From Oscillospiraceae bacterium (GTDB lineage Bacteria > Bacillota > Clostridia > Oscillospirales > Acutalibacteraceae), in contig JAISGQ010000015.1 of the NCBI GenBank assembly GCA_031262985.1, positions 1 to 53,101 of the forward strand: a stretch of 53,101 bases of DNA, read 5' to 3'. Of this stretch, positions 16,263-25,658 are shown piece by piece. Below the pieces are notes generated by a model. It had not been told where the DNA came from. It searched no databases and saw nothing but the letters and a program-made list of their open reading frames with translations. The number at the start of each line of letters is the position of its first letter. The first letter of the stretch is position 1. The position numbers and the translations under genes are program-made.

Positions 16263-16913
16263 ATGGCAATCAGGAGAATTTTAGGCAAAAATGAGGAGAT
16301 ACTTAGAAAGAAATCTAAGTCTGTAAAAATAATCAACGGGAGAACCAATCTTCTCATAGACGATATGCTCGAAACCCTCGCGGACGCGCACGGAGCGGGA
16401 CTTGCCGCCCCTCAGGTGGGAGTACTCAGGCGAGTGGTCATTGTCGATGTGGGCGAAGGTCCTATCGTCATGATAAATCCGAAACTCACATACACAAACG
16501 GCGAGCAGGAGACGGTAGAGGGCTGCCTCTCCGTTCCAGGGGAGTGGGGGATTACCCGCCGCCCCATGAGCATTAAGGCGGAGTACACCGACAGAGACGG
16601 CAATTTGATGGAGATTGAAGCGAGTGAGATGATGGCAAAGGCTATCTGTCACGAGATTGATCACCTCGACGGCATACTCTTCACCGATAAGGTGCTGAGA
16701 ATGGTCAAGGAGTCGGAGCTGGTGTTTGAGGACGACGATGAGGGCGACGGAGAGGGAGGCGAATCCTCCGAGGACAGCGGCGCAAGTGAAGGTAAATCCT
16801 CCAAAGGCGCAAGCGGAGACGAATCCTCCGAAGCGGAAAACAGCGAGAAACCATTCGAGGTAGGTAGCGGAGAAGCCGCAGAGGCGGGAAACAGTGAATC
16901 CTCCGAGAACTAA
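16263..16913 (+). CDS. def: Peptide deformylase with an acidic low-complexity tail
   Basis: The 216-residue protein has all three deformylase motifs: GAGLAAPQVG (44-53), EGCLSVPG with metal-ligand C88, and ICHEIDHLDG with H130 and H134. It removes the N-formyl group from nascent proteins. Residues beyond about 155 form an unusual tail of some 60 residues built of Ser, Glu, Gly, Asp and Ala with imperfect repeats of SSE and GESSE, absent from typical deformylases of about 150-165 residues. The start is ATG with AGGGTG 8-13 nt upstream, 21 nt after priA. fmt follows 30 nt later, the classic def-fmt pair. Confidence 0.95.
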   Translation: MAIRRILGKNEEILRKKSKSVKIINGRTNLLIDDMLETLADAHGAGLAAPQVGVLRRVVIVDVGEGPIVMINPKLTYTNGEQETVEGCLSVPGEWGITRRPMSIKAEYTDRDGNLMEIEASEMMAKAICHEIDHLDGILFTDKVLRMVKESELVFEDDDEGDGEGGESSEDSGASEGKSSKGASGDESSEAENSEKPFEVGSGEAAEAGNSESSEN

Positions 16914-16943
16914 AGCAAAGACGGCTGAAAGGGAAGATGTAAG

Positions 16944-17870
16944 TTGAGGATAGTATTCATGGGGACTCCCGATTTCGCCGTGCCTACGCTAACGGCACTC
17001 TTTGAAGCGGGACACGAGATTGCGGCGGTTTTCACTCAGCCGGATAAACCGAAAGGGCGGGGCTACACGCTCACTCCTCCGCCTGTGAAGGAGGAGGCAC
17101 AGCGGCTCGCGATACCCGTATATCAGCCGACTACAGTCAAGACCGACGAGGTCAGAGAGCAGATTGCCGCTATGAACGCGGATGTCGCGGTAGTTGTGGC
17201 ATACGGGAAAATTCTTCCCAAGGCACTGCTTGACACGCCGAAATTCGGATGTATCAACCTCCACGCTTCCCTCCTTCCGAAATATCGGGGAGCTGCTCCC
17301 ATTCAGTGGGCGGTGCTTCGCGGAGAGCGGCAGACGGGAGTGACCGCCATGCAGATGGGCGCGGGGCTTGATATCGGCGATATGCTGATGAAGGCAGTGA
17401 CCGATATAGGCGAAAACGAAACTGCGGGCGAACTGCACGACAGGCTCTCGCAGATGTCGGCGGAGCTTATACTAAAGGTACTCCCGAAACTCAGCGAGGG
17501 TACTCTCACTGCGGAAAAGCAGGACGACAGCCTTTCCTCCTACGCGTCTATGCTCGATAAGTCGCTGTGTGCGATACGTTTTTCGGCGGCGGCGCAGGAG
17601 ATTCACAATCAGGTCAGAGGGCTTTGTCCGTGGCCTGTGGCTACTGCCGAGATAGGCGGGAGGAAGCTGAAAATATACAAGACAAGGCTGTCAGATATGA
17701 AAACCGACTGCCCTTCTGGAACTGTTATTTCCGTCTCACCGCTGACTGTTGCGTGTGCAGACGGCACATCGCTCGAAATATTGGAACTCCAGCAGGAGGG
17801 GAAAAAGCGAATGACGGCACAGCAGTATCTCATGGGCAACAGGATAGAAGTCGGGAGCAGATTTAGTTGA
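16944..17870 (+). CDS. fmt: Methionyl-tRNA formyltransferase
   Basis: The 308-residue protein starts at TTG 16944, the only codon matching the conserved N-terminus MRIVFMGTPDFAVPTL. The formyltransferase motif INLHASLLPKYRGAAPIQWAV contains the catalytic Asn/His region. The C-terminal OB-like tRNA-binding domain (about 205-305) contains VRGLCPWPVATA. It formylates initiator Met-tRNA using 10-formyl-THF. It is paired with def upstream and followed after 40 nt by a zinc protease gene that is not in the Bacillus order. Confidence 0.95.
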   Translation: MRIVFMGTPDFAVPTLTALFEAGHEIAAVFTQPDKPKGRGYTLTPPPVKEEAQRLAIPVYQPTTVKTDEVREQIAAMNADVAVVVAYGKILPKALLDTPKFGCINLHASLLPKYRGAAPIQWAVLRGERQTGVTAMQMGAGLDIGDMLMKAVTDIGENETAGELHDRLSQMSAELILKVLPKLSEGTLTAEKQDDSLSSYASMLDKSLCAIRFSAAAQEIHNQVRGLCPWPVATAEIGGRKLKIYKTRLSDMKTDCPSGTVISVSPLTVACADGTSLEILELQQEGKKRMTAQQYLMGNRIEVGSRFS

Positions 17871-17910
17871 ATATTAATAATTGAAATTCCACGAAAGCGA
17901 GGTAACATAA

Positions 17911-18606
17911 ATGTCATTTTATATCGACCAATGGTATATAATACTTGTCCTGCCTACGATTGTTATATCATTCTTAGCGCAGTTCAAGGTAAAATCATCC
18001 TACCGAAAATACAGCAGGATAGCCACGGCAAAGGGCATAACAGGAGCTATGGCGGCGAGGATAATTCTCGACAGCAAGGGGCTTTACAATGTCGCGGTAA
18101 CTCAAATAGGCGGGGAGATGACCGACCACTTCAACCCGAAGACGAACGTAGTCGCCCTCTCGACCGGTGTCTACAACAGCGCGAGTGTCGCGGCAGTAGG
18201 CATAGCGGCGCATGAGGTGGGACACGCCATACAGCACTCCGAGAAATATTTCCCCGCGCAGATTCGCGCCGCGATAGTTCCGACAGTTAATTTCAGCGCG
18301 AGAATCTCGTGGTTCGCAATTATAGTAGGACTGCTTTTCAGCATAGGCTGGCTTGCGGTAGTAGGCTTGGTTCTAATCAGCTTTTCCACACTCTTCCAGC
18401 TCGTCACCCTCCCCGTGGAGCTTGACGCGAGCCGCAGAGCGAACAATCAGCTTGCCGCGTGTGCGGTAATAGCGGGCAAAGAGGAAGAAAACGGAGTGAG
18501 AAATATGCTCACGGCGGCTGCTATGACCTACGTCGCGGCACTGCTCACCTCCGTAGCCACACTACTCAGGCTGATACTGATAGTCAATGGCAGGGGCAGA
18601 AGATAG
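17911..18606 (+). CDS. YugP-type neutral zinc metallopeptidase (Zn_peptidase_2)
   Basis: The 231-residue membrane protein has an N-terminal helix (about 8-24) and a soluble segment with the zinc-binding motif AAHEVGHAIQHSE (HEVGH near residue 97). Two or three hydrophobic helices follow (about 125-180 and 205-225). The pattern MAARIILDSKGLYNVAV, then GGEMTDHFNPKTNVVALS matches the YugP family of predicted membrane zinc proteases (PF04298). The substrate is unknown. In Clostridia it is often found between fmt and rsmB. Start ATG with GAGGTAA upstream; the rsmB ATG follows its stop directly. Confidence 0.9.
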   Translation: MSFYIDQWYIILVLPTIVISFLAQFKVKSSYRKYSRIATAKGITGAMAARIILDSKGLYNVAVTQIGGEMTDHFNPKTNVVALSTGVYNSASVAAVGIAAHEVGHAIQHSEKYFPAQIRAAIVPTVNFSARISWFAIIVGLLFSIGWLAVVGLVLISFSTLFQLVTLPVELDASRRANNQLAACAVIAGKEEENGVRNMLTAAAMTYVAALLTSVATLLRLILIVNGRGRR

Positions 18607-19953
18607 ATGAGTATTAACGAAAGAGAGATTGCCTTTAACGCACTTTTGCGCGTGGAGCGTGACGGAGCGTACTCCAATCTGGTGCTGTCCTCCCTCCTCA
18701 AAGAGGTGGAGGACGAACGAGGCAGGGCGTTCATCTCCGCGCTGGTTTACGGAGTTCTCGAAAATGAGCAGCTGCTCGACTACGCTATAGACCGCTACTC
18801 TAAGCAGAGAGCGGACAGGCTCGAGCGTGAGGTCAGGTTGATACTCCGAATGGGGTTCTATCAGCTCCTCTTTATGTCGGGAGTACCCGAGTCGGCGGCG
18901 GTCAACGAGAGCGTAAAGCTGTCAAAATCCATAGAACTTGAACGGGCGGCGGGCTATATAAACGGCGTACTTAGGGCGTTCATCAGAGCAGAGAAGAAAC
19001 TCCCTCTGCCGGACAAGCGGATGTATCCGCTGTTGCACCTGTCGGCGAAGCACTCCTGCCCTATGTGGATTTTGAAGCTGTGGCGCGACTCCTACGGCTT
19101 GGAGCTGTGCAGGCTTTCGGCTGAAGCACTCGCGGGGAAGCCTCCGCTTTTTGTGAGGGTAAACACCACTAAGATAACCGCAGAGGAGCTTGCAGCGCGG
19201 TTAGGGGAGAGCGGCATAACCGCGAAGCCCACCAACATACCCGATTCACTCAAGCTTGATTTAAGCGGCGCGGCGGAACAGCTCCCCGAATATCATGAGG
19301 GACTGTTCCACGTGCAGGATATATCATCTCAGCTATGCTGTATTTTGCTCGGAGTATCAAAAGGCGACAGAGTACTCGATGTATGCGCCGCTCCTGGCGG
19401 CAAGTCTTTCACCCTCGCCGAAATGATGAGTAACAGCGGGGAGCTTGTCTCCTGCGATTTGCACGCACACAGAGTGCGACTGATAGAAGCGGGAGCAGGC
19501 AGGCTTGAGCTGTCAAGCATACGCCCGATGGCAAGGGACGCCCTTGCCCGTGACGCGGATAAAGTGGGGGAGTTCGATAGAATCCTGTGCGACGTTCCCT
19601 GCTCGGGGCTTGGCGTTATACGCCGAAAGCCCGACATCAAGAGCAAGCCCGAAAGCGACATTAAGTCGCTTGTACCCCTCCAAGCCGCTATACTTAAATC
19701 CTCAGCTCGGCTTTTGAAATCGGGCGGTGTGCTGATTTACTCCACCTGCACGCTCAATCCGGCAGAGAATATAAAAATCGTAGATAAGTTCCTCCGAAGC
19801 AATACCGATTTTGAGCCGTATGATATAGAGGACACCTACAGATTTGAGAGAAGGACGGATGAGCCGCGCCACACTCTGACGCTGTTCCCGCAAAAGGGCG
19901 GTTCGGACGGGTTCTTCATAGCGCGAATGAGGAAGAAAGGACGCCTTAAATGA
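18607..19953 (+). CDS. rsmB: 16S rRNA (cytosine-967-C5)-methyltransferase RsmB
   Basis: The 448-residue protein has an N-terminal NusB-like RNA-binding domain (about 1-140, EREIAFNALLRVERDGAYSN). The catalytic domain has the SAM-binding motif VLDVCAAPGGKSFTLAE, the motif IV cysteine in CDVPCSGLGVIRRKPDIK, and the catalytic cysteine in YSTCTLNPAEN. Length and architecture match RsmB/Sun. It methylates C967 of 16S rRNA. The ATG immediately follows the upstream stop, and its own stop overlaps the rlmN start by 4 nt, so translation is coupled on both sides. Confidence 0.95.
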   Translation: MSINEREIAFNALLRVERDGAYSNLVLSSLLKEVEDERGRAFISALVYGVLENEQLLDYAIDRYSKQRADRLEREVRLILRMGFYQLLFMSGVPESAAVNESVKLSKSIELERAAGYINGVLRAFIRAEKKLPLPDKRMYPLLHLSAKHSCPMWILKLWRDSYGLELCRLSAEALAGKPPLFVRVNTTKITAEELAARLGESGITAKPTNIPDSLKLDLSGAAEQLPEYHEGLFHVQDISSQLCCILLGVSKGDRVLDVCAAPGGKSFTLAEMMSNSGELVSCDLHAHRVRLIEAGAGRLELSSIRPMARDALARDADKVGEFDRILCDVPCSGLGVIRRKPDIKSKPESDIKSLVPLQAAILKSSARLLKSGGVLIYSTCTLNPAENIKIVDKFLRSNTDFEPYDIEDTYRFERRTDEPRHTLTLFPQKGGSDGFFIARMRKKGRLK

Positions 19954-20993
19954 GCGGATTAATTGATGTAAAATCACTTGACGAGGCGGAGCTGAGGGAG
20001 CTTATACTCTCCCTCGGAATGAAGGCTTTCAGGGCGGAGCAGATATTCTCGTGGCTTCATAAGGGCGTTCACAGCTTCGAGGAGATGAAGAATATCGCAA
20101 AATCCGACAGGGAGCTATTATTACAAAAATGTTACATATCTTTTTGTGAGATTGAAAAAAAGCTCATATCCGAGTATGATGGTACGGTAAAATATTTGTT
20201 CAGACTGTGCGACGGCGAATATGTCGAATCGGTGCTGATGAAGTATCATCACGGCTACTCCATGTGCATCTCCACACAGGTGGGCTGCAAGATGGGCTGT
20301 ACGTTCTGTGCCACGGGGCTGGGAGGCTTTAGGCGAAATCTCACTCCATCGGAAATGCTCGCGCAAATAACCGAGGCTCAGATTGACAATAATATCCGTA
20401 TATCGAATGTAGTGCTAATGGGTATGGGCGAACCGCTCGACAATTTCGAGAACGTCATGAAATTCCTCTCCCTCATATCCTCCCCTAAGGGAGTGGGAAT
20501 AGGTCAGCGGCACATATCAGTTTCCACCTGCGGGCTGGTAGACAGGATTCTGCAGCTCGCCGACATGAAGCCGCAGTTTACGCTTTCGGTATCACTCCAT
20601 GCGCCGAACGACGCTATCAGGAGCAAAACCATGCCGATAAATAAGCGCTGGAACGTCGATTCACTCCTCTCGGCTTGCAGGCTGTACGCCAACGCCACGA
20701 GGAGGAGAATATCATTTGAGTACTCCCTCATAAAGGGCGTCAACGACACTGCGGAGTGTGCAAAGGAGCTTGCCGAAAAGCTCAGGGGTATGCTGTGCCA
20801 TGTCAACCTTATTCCGGTAAATACCGTAGCAGAAAACGGCTACGCGTGTTCAAACAGACAGCAAACAGAATTGTTCAAAAACATTCTTTTGCAAAAGGGA
20901 ATCCAGTCAACAGTAAGAAGAACACTCGGCGCGGATATAAACGCGTCGTGCGGTCAGCTCAGAATGAAGAACATTCAGAGCATAAATTCCTAA
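19950..20993 (+). CDS. rlmN: Dual-specificity RNA methyltransferase RlmN (radical SAM)
   Basis: The 347-residue protein carries the radical-SAM cysteine motif GCKMGCTFCATG (C113, C117, C120). It also has GEPLDNFENV and the conserved C-terminal catalytic cysteine C334 in GADINASCGQL. The N-terminal helical domain (KAFRAEQIFSWLHKG) recognises RNA. RlmN forms 2-methyladenosine at A2503 of 23S rRNA and A37 of some tRNAs. All signature residues are intact. The next gene begins after 42 nt. Confidence 0.96.
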   Translation: MSGLIDVKSLDEAELRELILSLGMKAFRAEQIFSWLHKGVHSFEEMKNIAKSDRELLLQKCYISFCEIEKKLISEYDGTVKYLFRLCDGEYVESVLMKYHHGYSMCISTQVGCKMGCTFCATGLGGFRRNLTPSEMLAQITEAQIDNNIRISNVVLMGMGEPLDNFENVMKFLSLISSPKGVGIGQRHISVSTCGLVDRILQLADMKPQFTLSVSLHAPNDAIRSKTMPINKRWNVDSLLSACRLYANATRRRISFEYSLIKGVNDTAECAKELAEKLRGMLCHVNLIPVNTVAENGYACSNRQQTELFKNILLQKGIQSTVRRTLGADINASCGQLRMKNIQSINS

Positions 20994-21035
20994 TATTAGA
21001 GCGGAATACGCCCCAATATTAACAGGAGGGTATAA

Positions 21036-21761
21036 ATGAGAGTATTCAGTGTTACCGATTGCGGCATGGTCAGAAAGAGCAATCAGGACGCCTATGCCCA
21101 CGGGAGCTTCGATGAACATTCTGTCTGGGCGGTAGTGTGCGACGGAATGGGAGGAGCTAACGGCGGCGAGATTGCCAGCAATACGGCTGTGGAAAAGATG
21201 CGGGGCATTTTGTCCGCGTCGTCCGTAGGCGGACTTTCGGGAAACTCCATACGCAATATTCTTTCCTCAGCCATAGCGGCGGCGAACATTGCCGTGTTCG
21301 ACAAATCGAGGGAGAGCGAGTCGCTTTCGGGCATGGGTTCTACTGTTGTGGCGGCGATAGTCAGAGACAGGAGTGTCTACATCGCCTACGCGGGAGACAG
21401 CAGAGCCTACGTGATAGGAAAGAACGGCATATCTCAGATAACGGTTGACCACTCGGTAGTGCAGGCGATGATTGACAGAGGGCAGATTACCGAGGACGAG
21501 GCGCGAAGCCACCCGCGGCGCAACCTCATAACACGCGCCTTAGGCGTCAACGAGGTTCTCGACATTGACTACTGCGAGTGTCAGTTAGAGGAGGGCGACA
21601 TCGTTTTAATATGCACGGACGGACTTTCAAATTTCGTTTCGGACGAGAAGCTATACTCTCTGTCGGCAGAAGTACCCGCCGAGCAGCTTGCGAATGTCAT
21701 GGTGGATTGTGCCAACGAAAACGGCGGCGGAGACAATATAACCGCTCTTATTGTTGTATAA
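21036..21761 (+). CDS. prpC: PP2C-family serine/threonine phosphatase (PrpC/Stp)
   Basis: The 241-residue protein has the PP2C motifs MVRKSNQDAY, VVCDGMGGANGGEIAS (metal-binding Asp), YAGDSRAYVIG, and GGGDNITALIVV at the end. PrpC dephosphorylates targets of the partner kinase PrkC, which is encoded 22 nt downstream. The start is ATG behind ACAGGAGGG. Nothing unusual is seen. Confidence 0.96.
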   Translation: MRVFSVTDCGMVRKSNQDAYAHGSFDEHSVWAVVCDGMGGANGGEIASNTAVEKMRGILSASSVGGLSGNSIRNILSSAIAAANIAVFDKSRESESLSGMGSTVVAAIVRDRSVYIAYAGDSRAYVIGKNGISQITVDHSVVQAMIDRGQITEDEARSHPRRNLITRALGVNEVLDIDYCECQLEEGDIVLICTDGLSNFVSDEKLYSLSAEVPAEQLANVMVDCANENGGGDNITALIVV

Positions 21762-21783
21762 TTTAGGGAGGCAGTACGTAGAT

Positions 21784-23793
21784 ATGATGGATAAATTTAT
21801 TGGGAAAAGACTTGACGGAAGATACGAGATAGAAACTGTTATAGGAATCGGCGGAATGTCGGTTGTCTATAAGGCGCGGGACTTGGTCACGGGTTATCCC
21901 GTCGCTGTAAAAATCCTCAAGGAGGAGTATCTTCAGAATGAGGAGTTCTGCCGCAGATTCAGGAACGAATCGAAGGCGATCGCCGTTCTCAGCCACAAGA
22001 ATATCGTAAAGGTGTTCGACGTAGGAGACGCAGAGCCGCTTCAGTATATCGTAATGGAGTACATTGACGGCATAACGCTCAAGGAATACATCGAGCAGCA
22101 GGGAGTACTCACGTGGAAGGAATCTGTGCATTTTACTACGCAGATACTCAGAGCCCTACAGCACGCACACGAGAAGGGCATAGTCCACCGCGACATAAAG
22201 CCGCAGAATATCATGCTCCTCCAAAACGGAGAGATAAAGGTCACCGATTTTGGCATTGCCCGCTTCTCGAGAAGCGAGACACGCACAATGACCGAAAAGG
22301 CGATAGGCTCTGTCCACTACATCGCCCCTGAGCAAGCGCGGGGAGGAAAAACCGACGCACGCTCCGATATCTACTCCGTCGGCGTAATGCTCTATGAGAT
22401 GCTCACGGGACAGCTCCCCTTTGAGGCGGAGAACGCTGTGTCGGTAGCTGTCATGCAGCTTCAGGCGGACCCGAAGATGCCGCGCAAGATAAACCCCGAT
22501 ATACCGAGAGGATTAGAGGAGATAACCATGCAGGCGATGCAGAAGGACCCCTCCAACCGCTATCAGTCGGCGTACGATATGCTCGCCGATTTGGACGACT
22601 TCAAGGCGAATCCCAATATCCGCTTTGAGTATCGCTACTACGTAGACGACAGCAACAACAGATACAAGGACGCAATCCAGAGTGCCCGCGCGCAGCTTGA
22701 GGACGCGGAAGAACCGAAAAGCCCCATCATCCCCGTCATAGCGGGAATAGCGTCGGCGTTTGTGCTTGTTTTTTTGGTGTTCATGTTAGTCGCCCTCGAC
22801 ATAAATAATATGTTCGCTGATAGAAACGAGCAGGTTTCCCTGCCTGATTTCAGAGGCATGAACTACAACGAGATAATCAGCGACCCACAGTATTTGTTCC
22901 AGTTTCAGCTCAATGAGGTTTTCGACCCTACAATCCCAGAGGGCATTGTTATTGAGCAGAACCCCAAGAGCAATAAGAACGTGTATGTAGACACCATCGT
23001 CAAGCTCACGGTGAGTAAAGGTCCTGAGCGGCTCATGGTTCCCGACTTCAAGGGCAAGGAGTTCTCCGAGTACTCGAAGGAAGTCATGGATTTGGGGCTT
23101 ACCTACATCAAGTACGACGTGTACGACGAGGACACGGAGGAAGGCGGCATAATCAACACCAATCCCATGCCGAGAACTACGGTTAAGGAGGGCGACTCCA
23201 TCGAGATTTATGTCAGTCTGGGAGCTAAGACAGATACGCTTACAATGCCCAACTGCATAAATATGAGCTTTGACGACGCCAACAGCCGTCTCACCGGAAT
23301 GGGCATGAAGGTTGCACAGCCCACCGAGGCGGAGAGCGACAAGCCGAAGGGTACTGTCATAGCGCAAGACCCCACCTACGGCACTCCGCTTGAGGAGGGG
23401 CAGACCATTAAGTTTACGATAAGTAACGGCAAAGCTCCCACCAAGGAGGCAAGGTTGGTCGTGCGGCTTCCGGCGAATGTGGACCAAATGCTCCCGCTCG
23501 AAATCTATCTGGGAGATGTAAAGGTACGCGGCGTTACAGTCAACCCCGTGGCAAATCCCGAATTTTCGATAACGCTCACGGGAACTGGAGTAAAAACCGC
23601 CACAGTCTATATAAACGGCTCAAAATATCAAGATTACAGCATTGACTTTGACAGCGGAACGGCGACACTCACCCGCGACTACGGCTTCAAGGTGCCTACC
23701 ACCAAGCCGACTACAACAGCACCTACCACGGCAGAGCCAACCGCGCCGCCTACCGACCCGACCGCAGAGCCTGAGCCGGCGGCGACCGAGTAG
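21784..23793 (+). CDS. prkC: PASTA-domain serine/threonine protein kinase (PrkC/StkP)
   Basis: The 669-residue protein starts at ATG 21784 or the adjacent ATG 21787. Kinase domain (about 10-275): GIGGMSVVYKA loop, K43, HRDIKPQNIM with the catalytic Asp near 137, DFGIAR, and APEQARGG. One transmembrane helix (about 315-338) is followed by three extracellular PASTA domains (about 350-560) that bind peptidoglycan fragments, then a beta-rich segment and a Thr/Pro/Glu-rich tail (about 640-669) likely lying in the wall. The kinase couples wall state to growth, and in Bacillus to spore germination. It follows prpC directly. The TP-rich tail is an addition to the usual end after the last PASTA domain. 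Confidence 0.95.
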   Translation: MMDKFIGKRLDGRYEIETVIGIGGMSVVYKARDLVTGYPVAVKILKEEYLQNEEFCRRFRNESKAIAVLSHKNIVKVFDVGDAEPLQYIVMEYIDGITLKEYIEQQGVLTWKESVHFTTQILRALQHAHEKGIVHRDIKPQNIMLLQNGEIKVTDFGIARFSRSETRTMTEKAIGSVHYIAPEQARGGKTDARSDIYSVGVMLYEMLTGQLPFEAENAVSVAVMQLQADPKMPRKINPDIPRGLEEITMQAMQKDPSNRYQSAYDMLADLDDFKANPNIRFEYRYYVDDSNNRYKDAIQSARAQLEDAEEPKSPIIPVIAGIASAFVLVFLVFMLVALDINNMFADRNEQVSLPDFRGMNYNEIISDPQYLFQFQLNEVFDPTIPEGIVIEQNPKSNKNVYVDTIVKLTVSKGPERLMVPDFKGKEFSEYSKEVMDLGLTYIKYDVYDEDTEEGGIINTNPMPRTTVKEGDSIEIYVSLGAKTDTLTMPNCINMSFDDANSRLTGMGMKVAQPTEAESDKPKGTVIAQDPTYGTPLEEGQTIKFTISNGKAPTKEARLVVRLPANVDQMLPLEIYLGDVKVRGVTVNPVANPEFSITLTGTGVKTATVYINGSKYQDYSIDFDSGTATLTRDYGFKVPTTKPTTTAPTTAEPTAPPTDPTAEPEPAATE

Positions 23794-23794
23794 T

Positions 23795-24673
23795 ATGACT
23801 GAGCAAAGAGGATTAATAATAAAGGGTATCGACGGCTTCTACTACGTGGAGGCCGCCGACACCGTATACGAGTGCAGGGCGAGAGGTATTCACAGGAAGA
23901 ACGGAATCGTCCCGACTGTGGGCGACAGATGCACCTTTTCGGTCAATGAAGGGCTGTGCATGGTCGAGTCGATTGAGGAGCGGAAAAACCTCCTTGTAAG
24001 ACCTCCACTCGCCAACCTCGACAAGCTGTTTATTGTCGTTTCTCTGTGCGACCCCGCGCCTAATCTCTTGCTCATAGACCGCCTCACGGTGTGTGCGGAG
24101 GATAAGAGCATAGAGCCTGTGATAGTCTTTACAAAGCTCGATATGGGCGATGTGGAGGAGGTCAAGAGCATATACGATTCCTCGGGCATAAAGACTATAT
24201 GTGTTGACTACCGCTCAAACAGCGGAATCGACCTTATTAAGCGGGAGATGAAGGACGTTATCAGCGGCTTTGCAGGCAATTCGGGAGTGGGGAAGTCCAC
24301 CCTCCTCAACGCGATTGAGCCGTCGCTCAACTGCGAGACGGGCGAAATCAGCAAAAAGCTGGGCAGAGGACGGCACACCACAAGAAGCTCCGAACTCTAC
24401 AATCTCAGTTTCGGAGGGAAAATCGCAGACACGCCGGGCTTCTCCTCCTTCGACATGAATATGTACGACATAACGGATAAAGATAATCTTAAATACTGCT
24501 TTACCGAGTTTGAGGAGTATATCCACTCCTGCAAATTCGGCTCATGCACACACGTCTGTGAGCAGGGCTGCGCCGTAATCGAGGCGGTGGAGAGCGGGAA
24601 AATATCAAAGTCGAGGCATAACAGCTACTGCGTTATGTTCGACGAGGCTAAAAAGAAAAAGGACTGGTTGTAA
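23795..24673 (+). CDS. rsgA: Small-subunit ribosome biogenesis GTPase RsgA
   Basis: The 292-residue protein starts at ATG 23795, one base after the prkC stop. An upstream extension of the frame lies inside prkC and is rejected. An N-terminal OB domain is followed by a circularly permuted GTPase in the order G4 (FTKLD), G1 (GNSGVGKSTLLNAI, about 160), G3 (DTPGFSSF). The C-terminal zinc domain carries C...CTHVCEQGC. RsgA checks late 30S assembly. The position after prkC is conserved. The Bacillus rpe gene that would follow is missing. Confidence 0.95.
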   Translation: MTEQRGLIIKGIDGFYYVEAADTVYECRARGIHRKNGIVPTVGDRCTFSVNEGLCMVESIEERKNLLVRPPLANLDKLFIVVSLCDPAPNLLLIDRLTVCAEDKSIEPVIVFTKLDMGDVEEVKSIYDSSGIKTICVDYRSNSGIDLIKREMKDVISGFAGNSGVGKSTLLNAIEPSLNCETGEISKKLGRGRHTTRSSELYNLSFGGKIADTPGFSSFDMNMYDITDKDNLKYCFTEFEEYIHSCKFGSCTHVCEQGCAVIEAVESGKISKSRHNSYCVMFDEAKKKKDWL

Positions 24674-24674
24674 A

Positions 24675-25604
24675 TTGATTTCTAACCAATCAGAAACAAA
24701 AGAAGACGACAGAGTGCCAAGCGGCGCTGACAGTGCGAGTAGTGCGGGGAGTACAGGTAGTGCGAGTAGCGCAAATAGTGCGGACACCTGCGACAACTCC
24801 GGCACGAACTCGGCGGCAGGGGGCACAGGCAGTGCAAATAGCGCGGACGGCGGGTACTTCGAGGGCGGCGCGGGCAGTGCGGATGGAGCAGGAGGCACAG
24901 GCAGTGCGGACTGTTCCGACAGCTCCGAGCAGCCCGATGTGTGCGTGATAATGTCGGCGGGGGAGATACGCGACTACGACTTTATCAGGCAGTTCATACC
25001 TGAGGGAGTGCCTGTATTCGCGGCGGACGCGGGACTTTATCATCTCGAAAAAATGAATATAGAGCCTTCTGTTGTAGTCGGCGACTTCGACTCCCTCATT
25101 CCGGGTAAGGAGATACACTTCCCCTGCGTCAGCTTCCCTCCGGAGAAGGACGACACGGACACAATCCTTGCCGTAGATTTAGGGCTGGAACGCGGCTACA
25201 GGAACTTCATCCTGCTCGGCGCGTCGGGAGGACGGCTTGACCACACCTTCTCGAACCTCTCCACGCTCATTTATCTCCGCGAGAAGGGAGCTAACGGAAT
25301 ACTCATCGACAACATGAACGCGGCGTTCCTCATGTGCGGCGGCGAGAGCTACGCTCCGTCGGAGGACGACTTCCTGCGGCAGTTCGGGGAGATTATATCG
25401 GTGTTCACCTTTGGGACGGAAACCGCGCTGGTATCGGAGGCGGGAGTGAAATATCCGCTCGAGCGATACTCCCTCAGCTGTGCATTTCCGCTTGGAGTGA
25501 GCAATAAGATAACCGATATGGAAAAATGCCGTATTTCGGTTCACGAGGGCAAAATTTTAATAATCAGGGTAAAAAATGACACCTTTTCCGATATATCCGA
25601 GTAA
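24675..25604 (+). CDS. thiN: Thiamine pyrophosphokinase with a low-complexity N-terminal extension
   Basis: From TTG 24675 the frame gives 309 residues. The enzyme core begins only near residue 91 (VCVIMSAGEIRDYDFI) and shows the TPK motifs: AADAGLYHLEKMNIEPSVVV, GDFDSL, PPEKDDTDTILAVD, and LLGASGGRLDHTFSNL. It converts thiamine to TPP. The first 90 or so residues are almost only Ser, Ala, Gly, Asp, Asn and Thr, repeats of the type GSASSANSAD. No start codon with a clear RBS sits next to the core, so either the extension is translated or a non-standard start is used. It is the last enzyme gene of the run, before spoVM as in Bacillus. Confidence 0.9.
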   Translation: MISNQSETKEDDRVPSGADSASSAGSTGSASSANSADTCDNSGTNSAAGGTGSANSADGGYFEGGAGSADGAGGTGSADCSDSSEQPDVCVIMSAGEIRDYDFIRQFIPEGVPVFAADAGLYHLEKMNIEPSVVVGDFDSLIPGKEIHFPCVSFPPEKDDTDTILAVDLGLERGYRNFILLGASGGRLDHTFSNLSTLIYLREKGANGILIDNMNAAFLMCGGESYAPSEDDFLRQFGEIISVFTFGTETALVSEAGVKYPLERYSLSCAFPLGVSNKITDMEKCRISVHEGKILIIRVKNDTFSDISE

Positions 25605-25658
25605 TATGTAGTAACAGCCGCCGTGATAGGCTGTAAATACAACTTGGAGGTACATTTC

